DNA of 64,000 bases from Limiplasma sp045540635 (lineage in GTDB: Bacteria > Bacillota > Clostridia > Christensenellales > Aristaeellaceae), in the NCBI GenBank assembly GCA_045540635.1, contig JAZQHO010000213.1, positions 19,733-83,732 on the forward strand, read 5' to 3'. The notes under the pieces were generated by a model, which saw only the letters and a list, made by a program, of their open reading frames with translations, made no database searches and was not told the origin of the DNA. Position 1 is the stretch's first letter. The number at the start of each line of letters is the position of its first letter. A program made the translations under genes and the position numbers. Shown here one piece after another: positions 23,030 to 31,324 of this stretch.

Positions 23030-24145
23030 TTACTCCACCTCCACAAAGCGTTCGCCGTCGAAACGGTACCGGCGGTAGGCCTCCACATCCGCGTTCTCGC
23101 TGGAGGTGACATACACCCGCAGCTTGAAATCCCGCAGATGCTTTGCGGCTGCCAGCACCTTGGCTGCATCATCCTCAGGGGAATAGGTGGCCAGAATATC
23201 CACCGGATCCTTGTGGGGCAGCATGAACAGGCTGTTGAGCTCATCCAGATAAAGGGCAAAACCGAAGCCGTCCGCATCCTTGCCCATCTTGGTCATGAGC
23301 CGGTCGTAGCGGCCGCCGCTGAGCACGGCTCTGGGGGAACCCTGCACATAGCCGCGGAATACGATGCCGTTGTAGTACTCCAGATCGCTGGTGATGGAGA
23401 AATCGAACCGGATCCGGTTCTGCAGATCCAGCGCCTTCAGATCGCCGTACAGCTGAACCAGCTCCCCGGCAGCCCGGCGGCTTTCCTCGTTGCAGGCCAG
23501 CTCTGCTGCGGCCTGCAGCACTTTTTCCGACGAGCCGGAGAGGGTGAGCAGCTTTTCAAAACGCTGCGCGTTCTCTTCGCCGACTCCCTTGCCCAGCAGC
23601 AGCTTGCGCAGTTCGTGCACATTCTTCTGGCTGATATGGTGGAAGGCCTCGCGCCGGGTCTCTTCATCCAGCCCGCATTCGTTCATCATGCCGGCGATCA
23701 CGCCCATATGGCTGATATCCAGCACATACTCCCGGTGGCAGAAGCTCAGGCTTTCCAGCGCCAGCCACAGCACCTCGCCGGTGGCGTAGCGGTCCACATT
23801 ACCCAGATATTCCACGCCGATCTGCTGGATCTCCTTGAACTCGTGATCGGTGGGAGAGGCGCGGTACACGCTTTCAATATAGTAAAGCTTCTCAACGCCT
23901 TCCCGGCCCTGACCGGCGTGCTTGACGATGGACAGGGTCACGTCCGGCTTGAGGGCCATCAGCTTGCCGCTGCCGTCGGTAAAGCTCAGCACCCGCTTGC
24001 TGGTGAGGAAGCTCTTGTTTTCCAGATAGAGATCGTACTCCTCAAACCGACGCATGGGGAAACGCACGCAGCCATGACCCTGATACAGCTCCCGAAGGGC
24101 CAGCACCAGTTTTTCCTGTGCGCTGAGAAAAGTCATCATACTCAT
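23030..24145 (-). CDS. hisZ: ATP phosphoribosyltransferase regulatory subunit
   Basis: 371 residues, related to class II histidyl-tRNA synthetases (motif 2-like FRYESVYR replaced by LYYIESVYRASP; LKPDVTLSIVKH; SGGRYDRLMTKMG). It lacks the anticodon-binding domain and sits directly before short hisG, which marks it as HisZ rather than HisS. It binds HisG in a hetero-octamer and carries the histidine feedback site. It is the first gene of the operon, with AAGGAGGA before its ATG. Confidence 0.92.
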   Translation of the reverse strand: MSMMTFLSAQEKLVLALRELYQGHGCVRFPMRRFEEYDLYLENKSFLTSKRVLSFTDGSGKLMALKPDVTLSIVKHAGQGREGVEKLYYIESVYRASPTDHEFKEIQQIGVEYLGNVDRYATGEVLWLALESLSFCHREYVLDISHMGVIAGMMNECGLDEETRREAFHHISQKNVHELRKLLLGKGVGEENAQRFEKLLTLSGSSEKVLQAAAELACNEESRRAAGELVQLYGDLKALDLQNRIRFDFSITSDLEYYNGIVFRGYVQGSPRAVLSGGRYDRLMTKMGKDADGFGFALYLDELNSLFMLPHKDPVDILATYSPEDDAAKVLAAAKHLRDFKLRVYVTSSENADVEAYRRYRFDGERFVEVE

Positions 24146-24187
24146 TCCACATCCTCCTTACGGCCTGCCCCGTGCAGGCATGGGGTG

Positions 24188-24216
24188 ATCTTAGCACACT
24201 TTACCGCTTTAGTCAA
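24188..24216 (-). promoter_or_regulatory. Promoter of the his operon
   Basis: On the minus strand TTGACT, 17 bases, TAAGAT, 42 bases before hisZ. The short leader holds only a small hairpin (GCCTGC/GCAGGC, 24162-24178). There is no T-box or His-rich leader peptide, so control would be at the promoter or on the enzyme. Confidence 0.8.
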
Positions 24217-24246
24217 GTAAATCGCTAAAATACCGATGATTTCATC

Positions 24247-24274
24247 TTGCATTTTTGCCACGATATACTATAAT
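24247..24274 (+). promoter_or_regulatory. Promoter of mscL
   Basis: TTGCAT, 16 bases, TATAAT. It is divergent from the his promoter, with about 30 bases between the -35 boxes. Confidence 0.75.
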
Positions 24275-24329
24275 ACAGAAGGAATCCCAAATCAACCATA
24301 GTACAGCGGAAAGGCAGGGACTTTTTCCA

Positions 24330-24791
24330 ATGAAGAAACTCATCAACGAATTCAAGGCCTTCTGTGCCAAGGGCAACATCCTTGAGCTTGCCACCGGTAT
24401 GATGATCGGTAGCGCGTTTACCACCATCGTCAACTCTCTGGTAAACGATGTGCTGATGCCCGTGATCGGTATCCTGACCGGTGGTCTGGATATGAGCGGT
24501 CTGTTTATCCCGCTGGACTTCCAGTTCGGCCAGTATGCCAACATCGATGCCGCCAAGGCCGCCGGTGTGGGCACGCTGAACTACGGTGCCTTCCTGCAGG
24601 CCATCATCAATTTCCTGATCATTGCCTTCTGCATCTTCATGCTGGTAAAGGCCATGTCCAAGCTGCTGCCCAAGAAGGAAGAGGCTCCCAAGAAGGAAGA
24701 CCGTACCTGCCCCTACTGCAAGATGGTGGTACACGACGAAGCCACCAAGTGCCCCCATTGCGCCAGCGAGCTGCCCGCTCAGGCCGAATAA
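24330..24791 (+). CDS. mscL: Large-conductance mechanosensitive channel with C-terminal zinc ribbon
   Basis: 153 residues. The N-terminal amphipathic helix and TM1 read MKKLINEFKAFCAKGNILELATGMMIG..FTTIVNSLVNDVLMP, the TM1 pore-lining pattern of MscL. The periplasmic loop is about 50-85 and TM2 about 87-108. A Lys/Glu linker leads to a zinc ribbon at the end: CPYC (127, 130) and CPHC (141, 144). The channel opens under membrane tension to release solutes in hypo-osmotic shock. The ribbon is an addition to the E. coli type but is known in Firmicutes. The RBS is modest. Confidence 0.93.
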   Translation: MKKLINEFKAFCAKGNILELATGMMIGSAFTTIVNSLVNDVLMPVIGILTGGLDMSGLFIPLDFQFGQYANIDAAKAAGVGTLNYGAFLQAIINFLIIAFCIFMLVKAMSKLLPKKEEAPKKEDRTCPYCKMVVHDEATKCPHCASELPAQAE

Positions 24792-24817
24792 GCCAAAGGC
24801 AAACCATAACGAACAGA

Positions 24818-24857
24818 CCGTATCCGCTGCATGCGGATACGGGCTGTCATTTTTACT
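24818..24857. terminator. Bidirectional terminator between mscL and the SH3 protein gene
   Basis: CCGTATCCGC pairs with GCGGATACGG around a five-base loop between convergent genes. On plus it is followed by GCTGTCATTTTTA. Confidence 0.7.
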
Positions 24858-26262
24858 CTGCGATCTTTACGAAGTTTTCCATTACATAGGCGCAGAGGCC
24901 GTCTGCCTCCACCAGCGCCCAGCCGCCACCGGTGGAAAGCACCGTTACCTCGGTGCCGGTGGGCAGCACTGCCGCTTTGGCGCTGTTGCGGTCAGGAGCA
25001 TTGCGCAGATTCACGCTCTCGCTGCCGTCCGCTTCCTCTCCGCGGGTAAGGATGCCGCTTGCAGGCCGATCGGGGTTCTTCTGCCCTTCGGCGACGATGA
25101 GCACCTCCGCTGCTCCATCCTCCTCTGGCTGTGCTTTCTCGCCATCAGGGGCGGTTTCCATGTCCTTGCCGGTGGCGCTGACAATACCCTTGCCGGTGAT
25201 GCGCAGGTAGCGAAGGCAATCCAGCCGCAACCAGCCCTCCTGCCCGGCAGCATTGACCCGGGCGTATTCATCTCCGATCTCCAGCACCGCCACCAGCTGC
25301 CCTGCCTTCAGCTGCGTGATCACCTTCGCCTCTTTGGAAGGCTCTGCGCGGAGACCGGCCTGTCCGGTGCGGGGCGCATGCAGATAGCCGACCTTGCGTT
25401 CATCGGTGGGGTCATCGCCAAAAGTAAGCTCTGCGGTGGGCACCTCCACCATTCCTTCATCGGTCTCGATCAGGCAGGTAACAACGCCCACACGGGCTAC
25501 CAGTACATTTTCGGAGCCGCCGTCGGGCAGCTCCCGAATGGCAGCGAAGGGAGCTGCTTTTTCCTCCTTGCTGCCTTTCTCGCTGCCGGTCTCTTCTTCA
25601 TCAGGCTCGGCTGTAGCATCGGGAGCGGTGTCGGTTTCGCTGTCGGGGGCTTCCGCTTCTCCGGCAGCACCGTCTGTATCGTTTGCATCGTCTGATCCGG
25701 CGGTGTTTTCCGCACCATCTGCGTCGGCTTCGGTATCCTCTGAGTCGGTATCACCTTCGGTTTCTTCTGCCTCGGTATCATCCTCGGCATCAACAGCGCT
25801 GTCTGCGCCATCTGTGTCCTCGGCACCGTCTGCATCATCGCCGCCTTCGCTCCCGCCGGTAACGGTGCTGTCCCCCGCCTCCTCCGCAGGTGGATCCGTC
25901 ACGACCGGCGTAAGGGTATTGGGCTGCGCCACTTCTCCGGTTGCGCCCCCGGCTGCGGGAGGCTCCTCGCTCAGATCCTCCGTTACCACCCAGCCGGATA
26001 CAGCGCCAAAATGCACATAGGTGCGGCCCTCCTCCACGCCATTGGTCACGGTAAGGCGGGCTCCGTTGGCCACTCTGCCGATCAAGCTCCCTTCAGCATC
26101 GTACAGGGCAACATAACCGCTTTCGTTGCTTGCATAACGGTAGCCGGTCACGATATACGCATCTTCGCCAATCTGCTGCGCAAAGGCTGCGGGTAGAACC
26201 GCAGCAAACACCAGCGCTGCCAGCAGCAGGCTGCCAAGCCGTCGAATCTTTGTTTTCATCAT
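24853..26262 (-). CDS. Secreted SH3-repeat protein with a long acidic linker
   Basis: 469 residues. A signal peptide occupies 1-28 (KTKIRRLG, hydrophobic core, AFAQ). Three bacterial SH3-type domains can be seen: about 35-95 (ending VHFGAVSGWV), about 285-350 (LRAEPSKEAKVITQLKAGQ ... EGWLRLD) and 405-469 (VNLRNAPDRNSAKAAVLPTG). Between the first and second is a roughly 130-residue stretch of Asp, Glu, Thr, Ala and Gly. Such SH3 domains usually bind peptidoglycan or mediate wall association; no catalytic domain is present. AAGGAGGAG precedes the ATG, with a second Met right after. It may be a wall-associated or chaperone-like surface protein. Confidence 0.75.
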   Translation of the reverse strand: MMKTKIRRLGSLLLAALVFAAVLPAAFAQQIGEDAYIVTGYRYASNESGYVALYDAEGSLIGRVANGARLTVTNGVEEGRTYVHFGAVSGWVVTEDLSEEPPAAGGATGEVAQPNTLTPVVTDPPAEEAGDSTVTGGSEGGDDADGAEDTDGADSAVDAEDDTEAEETEGDTDSEDTEADADGAENTAGSDDANDTDGAAGEAEAPDSETDTAPDATAEPDEEETGSEKGSKEEKAAPFAAIRELPDGGSENVLVARVGVVTCLIETDEGMVEVPTAELTFGDDPTDERKVGYLHAPRTGQAGLRAEPSKEAKVITQLKAGQLVAVLEIGDEYARVNAAGQEGWLRLDCLRYLRITGKGIVSATGKDMETAPDGEKAQPEEDGAAEVLIVAEGQKNPDRPASGILTRGEEADGSESVNLRNAPDRNSAKAAVLPTGTEVTVLSTGGGWALVEADGLCAYVMENFVKIAE

Positions 26263-26313
26263 TATCTCCTCCTTGAAACGAATTTGTAATCATTTCTTAA
26301 CAATTACATTCTC

Positions 26314-26343
26314 ATTATACAAATCCGGCTGCGGGAGGGTCAA
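26314..26343 (-). promoter_or_regulatory. Promoter of the SH3-repeat protein gene
   Basis: On the minus strand TTGACC, 18 bases, TATAAT, about 50 bases before the start. The leader holds a TGTAAT/ATTACA inverted repeat (26286-26309). Confidence 0.75.
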
Positions 26344-26404
26344 GACAGCACATGTAAACAAAAGCACCGCAAAGCTTATTTGTTATTCTTGTAAACACAG
26401 CAAG

Positions 26405-26448
26405 CAAAAAGCGCTCTCTGCGGCAGTGCCTGGCCGCAGAGAGCGCTG
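26405..26448 (-). terminator. Terminator of the sigma/anti-sigma operon
   Basis: AGCGCTCTCTGCGG pairs with CCGCAGAGAGCGCT around a ten-base loop and is followed on the minus strand by TTTTT. Confidence 0.9.
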
Positions 26449-26459
26449 TAGAGAATAAC

Positions 26460-27395
26460 TTACTTTGCTGCTTCGAAGGCTTCAAAGAAACCGGGACAGC
26501 TCCAGCTGCCGCAGGCGCTGATCACATCATCGCCCACCAGAAGCTGCAGCACCAGACCATTGGTAAGGCCGATCTGCAGCGAACCGGTACCGGTGCTGGC
26601 GGTGCTGCAAAAATCCGCATCCTCCAGCAGCACCTTCATCAGCTTACGGGCAGCCTTACCGGAGACAGTGGAGCCGTTGAGCAGGATCCAATCCACATCG
26701 TCCGGGTCGCAGAGGGTATCGCCCAGCGTTTCGTTGCCGATGGTGGCAGTGCCGGAATAGCTGATGCGCTGGAACACCCGCAGGCTGCCGTCCACACGGG
26801 CGGCGACCATTGCACCCTCCATGCCTTCGATGGCGAATACGGGCTCGCCTGGGCCTGCCGCATTGGAAACGATGTTGCCACTGCCCAGTGCAGGCTCCAG
26901 ATTATACTCGTTGACCAGCCCCAGCTCGCCGCCCAGCAGCGAGGATGAGATGCCGTCCGGGTAGGTAAGCATGCGATAGGTGGCACCATTAACCATGATC
27001 AGCGGGAAGCTGTTGCCCTGACCGGTGGCAAACAGGGTGTCTCCGCTGCGCTTGCCTGCGCCGCTCATGGTGATGCTGTTGCCCGGCAGATCGCTCAGGG
27101 CAGGGGGGGCTTCTGTCACCTTGGCGGTACCGGCGGCGTGGGAATCCAGCAGACTGTGCTGCGTATTGATGAGCATGGGACTGTTGCCGGTATCGGTCGC
27201 CCAAAGCACGCCACCCACGCAAAGCACCAGCGCGCAGCAAATGGCTGTTGCCACCTGCCAGCGGGGGGCGGTGTGGTAGCTCTGGTGCTTCCCTTCGGCT
27301 GCGTTGATGCGGATCCGTGCCAGCAGGCGGGTATCCGCCTCCAGACCGCCCAGCTGGCGGTCTGCGATCTCCGGCAGTTGATTGAGCGCTTTCAT
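26460..27395 (-). CDS. Probable membrane anti-sigma factor
   Basis: 311 residues. A short cytoplasmic N-terminus (1-46) is followed by one membrane helix (about 47-66, TAICCALVLCVGGVLWAT) and an extracytoplasmic region of about 240 residues with a Cys pair near the end (CGSWSCPG). This single-pass shape and the ATGA overlap with the upstream ECF sigma gene are the usual sign of a cognate anti-sigma factor. No zinc-binding HxxxCxxC motif is seen in the N-terminus. The outer domain matches nothing I recognise and would be the signal-sensing part. Confidence 0.7.
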   Translation of the reverse strand: MKALNQLPEIADRQLGGLEADTRLLARIRINAAEGKHQSYHTAPRWQVATAICCALVLCVGGVLWATDTGNSPMLINTQHSLLDSHAAGTAKVTEAPPALSDLPGNSITMSGAGKRSGDTLFATGQGNSFPLIMVNGATYRMLTYPDGISSSLLGGELGLVNEYNLEPALGSGNIVSNAAGPGEPVFAIEGMEGAMVAARVDGSLRVFQRISYSGTATIGNETLGDTLCDPDDVDWILLNGSTVSGKAARKLMKVLLEDADFCSTASTGTGSLQIGLTNGLVLQLLVGDDVISACGSWSCPGFFEAFEAAK

Positions 27396-27880
27396 GATGC
27401 AAGTCCTCCTTCGGTCAGTATCTGTTCCAGCTTCTTTCGTGCACGGGAAAGGCGGCTGGAGATCGTGCCTTCCGGCAGATCGAGCATCTCTGCGATCTCG
27501 CTGATGCCGTACCCCTGATAATAATATAGCAATATCACCTCGCGGAAGGTGGCGGGCAGCTTGTGGATGGCTACCATCATAGCCTCTTCGTCCTCCCGTC
27601 GCTGGTGCTCATCCGGCGCGGGGATCAATTCGAATACCGGGCTGCCAAGCACCACCCGCTTCACCCATGCACCGCGCCACAGATCCCGGCAGCGGTTGAG
27701 GGCCACCTTCAGCAGCCATGCTTTTTCGCGCCCTTCTTCCAGATCCGGTGCATTGGTCAGCAGGCGCACAAAAACATCCTGACAGACATCCTCCGCCCGT
27801 TGGCGGTCGCCCAGATAGAAGTAGCTGACGCGAAGCACATCGGTTGCATACTTCTCGTAGAGTTCTTCAAAGTTCGTCAT
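27392..27880 (-). CDS. ECF-type RNA polymerase sigma factor
   Basis: 162 residues. Region 2 is FEELYEKYATDVLRVSYFYLGDRQRAEDVCQDVFVRLL (-10 recognition and core binding). Region 4 is LPATFREVILLYYYQGYGISEIAEMLDLPEGTISSRLSRARKKL, a helix-turn-helix for the -35 box. The start at 27880 has GGAGG seven bases before it. Signal and regulon are unknown; the gene pair probably controls its own expression and envelope genes. Confidence 0.92.
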   Translation of the reverse strand: MTNFEELYEKYATDVLRVSYFYLGDRQRAEDVCQDVFVRLLTNAPDLEEGREKAWLLKVALNRCRDLWRGAWVKRVVLGSPVFELIPAPDEHQRREDEEAMMVAIHKLPATFREVILLYYYQGYGISEIAEMLDLPEGTISSRLSRARKKLEQILTEGGLAS

Positions 27881-28097
27881 TCCCGAACCTCCGTATACCG
27901 CAAGGCTGCGTACTTTTTGTGCCATTCAGCAGCCCGCTCAAACACTTAACGAAGCAGCGTTTCTTTTTCTTGCACCAAAAACCATTTTTTCTGAAAACTT
28001 TTTTGCGCCATTTGCGCACACAGCAATGATAGCACGTACGCCCCTGCTTTGGAAGCGGTACTTTTTACAAAGTGTTCACCATCCCCATAGGCAATTG

Positions 28098-28106
28098 TGC
28101 TATAAT
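28098..28106 (+). promoter_or_regulatory. Extended -10 promoter of the ABC transporter operon
   Basis: TGCTATAAT, a consensus extended -10, lies about 42 bases before the ABC start. No good -35 box is seen at the usual distance. Confidence 0.55.
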
Positions 28107-28148
28107 AGGCGGGAAAAAAACAACCACCGGAAGGGAGGCTGGCCCCCA

Positions 28149-29099
28149 GTGATCAAGCTGGAAAAGATCACCAAGCGCTACGGCAGTGTGCAGGCGCTCA
28201 AGGGGATCGACCTGGAGGTAAAAAAGGGCGAGGTGCTGGGGCTGCTGGGGCAGAACGGCGCTGGCAAGACCACGCTCCTCAATGTACTGACCGGCTACCT
28301 GGCGCCAACCACCGGCAGGGCGCTCATCGACGGGTACGATACTTTGCTGGAAGCCCGGGAGGCCAAGCGCCGGCTTGGTTATCTGCCGGAGCATCCGCCC
28401 CTGTATGATGAGATGACCGTGCGGGAATACCTGTTTTTTGCCGCAGAGCTGAAGGGTGTTGTGCGCAAAGCCATCCCCGCCCATGTGGACGAGGTGATGG
28501 AGCTGACCGGCCTTACCGGTATGCGCAGCCGCCTGCTGGGGCACCTGAGCAAGGGCTACCGCCAGCGTGCAGGGTTTGCCCAAGCCATCTGCGGCGACCC
28601 GGACGTGCTGGTGCTGGACGAGCCCACCGTAGGGCTTGACCCCAAGCAGATCACGGAGATACGGCAGTTGATCCTGTCGCTGGCCAAAGGGCGCACCATC
28701 GTGTTTTCCTCCCACATCCTCAGCGAGGTGCAGCAGCTGTGCAGCCATGTGGTGATTCTGCAAAACGGCCTTGTACGGCTGGACAGCCCCATGGATCAGC
28801 TGGGCAAGGGCAGCGAGATCACCCTCCGGCTCCGGGCCGGGGTAGCCCAGAACCAACTGCTGAGCAAGATACGTCAGCTGGACGGCGTATGCCGTACAGA
28901 GACCCAATTCACGGACCGGCAGGAGGAATGTGAGCTGCTGATCACCTTTCGGGACGTGGCCGAGCCGGAACGTCGCCTCTTTGCGCTCCTGAGCCATCTG
29001 GGTGCGCCAATCCTGCATCTTTCCCGGCAGGGCGACAGCCTGGAGACCATCTTTCTGGAGACCATCTCCGGCGACGAGCACTGGCTGCGCCGCCCATAG
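28149..29099 (+). CDS. ABC transporter ATP-binding protein (GldA-like)
   Basis: 316 residues, GTG start with GGGAGG before it. Walker A GQNGAGKTT (34-42), Q-loop region LGYLPEHPP, signature LSKGYRQRAGFAQAI and Walker B VLVLDEPTVGLDP are all intact, with H-loop SSHIL. The C-terminal 80 residues are the regulatory tail seen in ABC-2-type exporters. It is the first of four genes (ATPase, permease, GldG-like, DUF4340), which together resemble the GldAFG module. In non-gliding bacteria the cargo of such a module is unknown. Confidence 0.88.
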   Translation: MIKLEKITKRYGSVQALKGIDLEVKKGEVLGLLGQNGAGKTTLLNVLTGYLAPTTGRALIDGYDTLLEAREAKRRLGYLPEHPPLYDEMTVREYLFFAAELKGVVRKAIPAHVDEVMELTGLTGMRSRLLGHLSKGYRQRAGFAQAICGDPDVLVLDEPTVGLDPKQITEIRQLILSLAKGRTIVFSSHILSEVQQLCSHVVILQNGLVRLDSPMDQLGKGSEITLRLRAGVAQNQLLSKIRQLDGVCRTETQFTDRQEECELLITFRDVAEPERRLFALLSHLGAPILHLSRQGDSLETIFLETISGDEHWLRRP

Positions 29100-29110
29100 G
29101 AGGTACCGAC

Positions 29111-29830
29111 ATGCTTACCATTTTCCGGCGGGATTTTCTCGCCTATTACCGAACACCCGTGGGCTATGTGTTTGCCGGGGCATTTCTGGCCCTTTCCGGG
29201 TTGATCTTCTACCTTTATAATCTGCAGACCCTCTCCGGCGATCTGCTGGGTTTTCTTTCCCAGATGACGCTGATGAGCATGCTGCTCTGCCCCCTGCTGA
29301 GCATGCGCCTGTTTTGTGAGGAGCGGCAGAAGGGCACCGAGCAGCTGCCCTTCACCTCGCCGGTCTCTCTTGGCAGGGTGGTGCTGGGCAAGTATCTGGC
29401 AGCGGCCTGCGTGATGCTCATCACCATCGGGCTGACGAATGTCTACACCTTCATCATCGCTCTCTACGGCAGGGTTTATTTTGGTGAGTGGCTGGTGGGC
29501 TATCTGGGGTTCGCACTGCAGAGCCTGAGCTTTCTGGCGCTGGATATGCTGGTGAGCTGCTTTGCCAAAAACCAGATGACCGGTGCTATTGCGGGCTTTG
29601 CCGCCAACTTCCTCCTCTGGATGATCGACCTGCTGGCTACCCATATACCCTATGCATGGCTCAGCACTGCACTGAGTTTTCTGAGCCTGTACGACCGCTA
29701 CGAGCCCTTCCTGCTGGGGCAGCTGAGCCCGGCGTGCATCGTATTCTTTCTCAGCTTTATCGGCGTATGCCTGATGGGCGCTGCCCGGGCGCTGGATGCC
29801 CGTCGTTTTTCGGAAGGAGGCGGCGCATGA
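29111..29830 (+). CDS. ABC-2-type permease (GldF-like)
   Basis: 239 residues with six membrane helices. The N-terminus MLTIFRRDFLAYYRTPVGYVF is typical for the GldF/NosY-like branch of ABC-2 permeases, and the helix around LLCPLLSMRLFCEERQKGTEQLP carries the conserved EERQKGT turn that contacts the ATPase. It begins 11 bases after the ATPase gene and overlaps the next gene by 4 bases (ATGA). Confidence 0.85.
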   Translation: MLTIFRRDFLAYYRTPVGYVFAGAFLALSGLIFYLYNLQTLSGDLLGFLSQMTLMSMLLCPLLSMRLFCEERQKGTEQLPFTSPVSLGRVVLGKYLAAACVMLITIGLTNVYTFIIALYGRVYFGEWLVGYLGFALQSLSFLALDMLVSCFAKNQMTGAIAGFAANFLLWMIDLLATHIPYAWLSTALSFLSLYDRYEPFLLGQLSPACIVFFLSFIGVCLMGAARALDARRFSEGGGA

Positions 29831-31305
29831 AAAAGCTGTTTTCCGCTCTCGTGTGCAGGCTGCGCCAGCCCAAATGGCGGCATGGAAAGCTGGGCACGCT
29901 GCTGGTGGTATTGGCAGCAGCTGTTGCCGTGCTGCTGAACATTGCCGTGCAAAAAGCTGAGGATACCTATGCCCTCCGGCAGGATATGAGCTTTAACCAA
30001 TACGCTACCACAGGCGATGAGACCCGTGCCGTTGTTCAAAAGCTGGAAAACGATGCGGAACTGTACCTGCTCTACCAGAGCGGCGAGGCCAATTCCCAGC
30101 TGATGCAGGTGCTCTCTCACTACGCCACGCTCTCGGAGCGCATCACTGTGCTGCCGACGGACATCAACCGCAACCCGGGTCTGCTGACCCGTTTCTCCGG
30201 CGATCCAGACACGGTGCTGGAAGCCGACAGTGTGGTGGTCAACTGCCCAGCCACCGGGCGCTACCGGGTGCTGGACTACGGCGATTTCTACACGCAGGGC
30301 TACGACATTGAACTGGGCGATTTTGTGGTGGAGGGCATCAGCTACGAAAAAGAGCTGACCGAAGCGCTGCTCTATGTTACCCAGACACAGGTGCCCACCG
30401 TTGGCTTTCTGAAGGGGCATGGCGAATACACGCCGGAGAATTTCTCCTCGCTGACAGAGCTGCTGGAAAGCAACCACTACGGCGTGTGCGAGATCAATCT
30501 GCTGGCAGGCGACAGGCTGGATGGCATCCATGTGCTGCTGCTGGGCTGCCCGGTAAACGATCTGGATGATACCGAGATCGAAGCCATCATGGCCTTTGCA
30601 CAAAACGGCGGTAATCTCTTCGTGGTACGGGACTACACCGACCCTGTGGAGAACATGCCCAACTACCTGTCCCTTCTGCGCAGCTACGGCGTTACGCCCC
30701 TGCCGGGCGTGGCGGTAGCCGCCGAGGAGGATGTGGGCAGCTACTACGGCGAGCCGCTGTATCTGCTGCCCTACATGGCAGAGATCGACCTGACGCTGCC
30801 GCTGATCTCCGGCGGGATGGATGTGCTGATGATGCCCGCCGCCTGCGCCTTTGAGGTGCCGCCGGAGCCCGGTACCGGCGACCTGAGCCTGAGCGTGGGC
30901 ACGGTGCTGAAAACCGGCCCCAACGCCTATCTGCGCAACGTGAGCGATGGGCTGGATACCATCGAGAAGCAGGCGGGAGACCGCACCGGCGAATTGCCGC
31001 TGGCGCTGTTTGCCCACCGGATGCACTACAACGGCAATGTGAGCAGACTGTTTGCCATCGGCAACAGCACGCTGCTGATGGATCCCTACATCTACCAACG
31101 CACCTTCTGCGAGCAGTTCGTGATCGCCGTGATGAACGAGCTGCTGCCGGAAAACACCATTTCACTGGATGTGATGGCTGCCCCCGCCTTCCGTCCGGCA
31201 CTTACGGCGGGCAGCCAGCATGTGGGCATTGCGCTGATCATTGCCCTGCCGCTCCTCTGCATCGCGGCAGCCCTTGCGGTGCTGCTGCCCCGGAAAAATC
31301 GCTGA
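29827..31305 (+). CDS. GldG-like ABC-type transport auxiliary protein
   Basis: 492 residues. One membrane helix lies near the N-terminus (about 24-41), then a large extracytoplasmic region, then a C-terminal helix (about 466-486) ending LLPRKNR. The outer part has the GldG/ABC_transp_aux pattern: DMSFNQYATTGDETRAVVQKLENDAELYLLY, then TQVPTVGFLKGHGEYTPENF and LLLGCPVNDLDDTEIEAIMAFAQNGGNLFVV. In gliding Bacteroidetes the homologue partners GldA and GldF; here it probably shapes or anchors the exporter complex. Confidence 0.82.
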   Translation: MKKLFSALVCRLRQPKWRHGKLGTLLVVLAAAVAVLLNIAVQKAEDTYALRQDMSFNQYATTGDETRAVVQKLENDAELYLLYQSGEANSQLMQVLSHYATLSERITVLPTDINRNPGLLTRFSGDPDTVLEADSVVVNCPATGRYRVLDYGDFYTQGYDIELGDFVVEGISYEKELTEALLYVTQTQVPTVGFLKGHGEYTPENFSSLTELLESNHYGVCEINLLAGDRLDGIHVLLLGCPVNDLDDTEIEAIMAFAQNGGNLFVVRDYTDPVENMPNYLSLLRSYGVTPLPGVAVAAEEDVGSYYGEPLYLLPYMAEIDLTLPLISGGMDVLMMPAACAFEVPPEPGTGDLSLSVGTVLKTGPNAYLRNVSDGLDTIEKQAGDRTGELPLALFAHRMHYNGNVSRLFAIGNSTLLMDPYIYQRTFCEQFVIAVMNELLPENTISLDVMAAPAFRPALTAGSQHVGIALIIALPLLCIAAALAVLLPRKNR

Positions 31306-31324
31306 TGCACAAAGGAGAATGCAT

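Noticed and set aside
23030..24145. Histidyl-tRNA synthetase
   Set aside because: The synthetase core is present but there is no anticodon-binding domain, and it sits directly before short hisG in the his operon, which is the HisZ arrangement.
24146..24190. T-box or His-rich leader peptide before the his operon
   Set aside because: The leader is only about 40 bases with one small hairpin; no specifier loop, T-box sequence or run of His codons.
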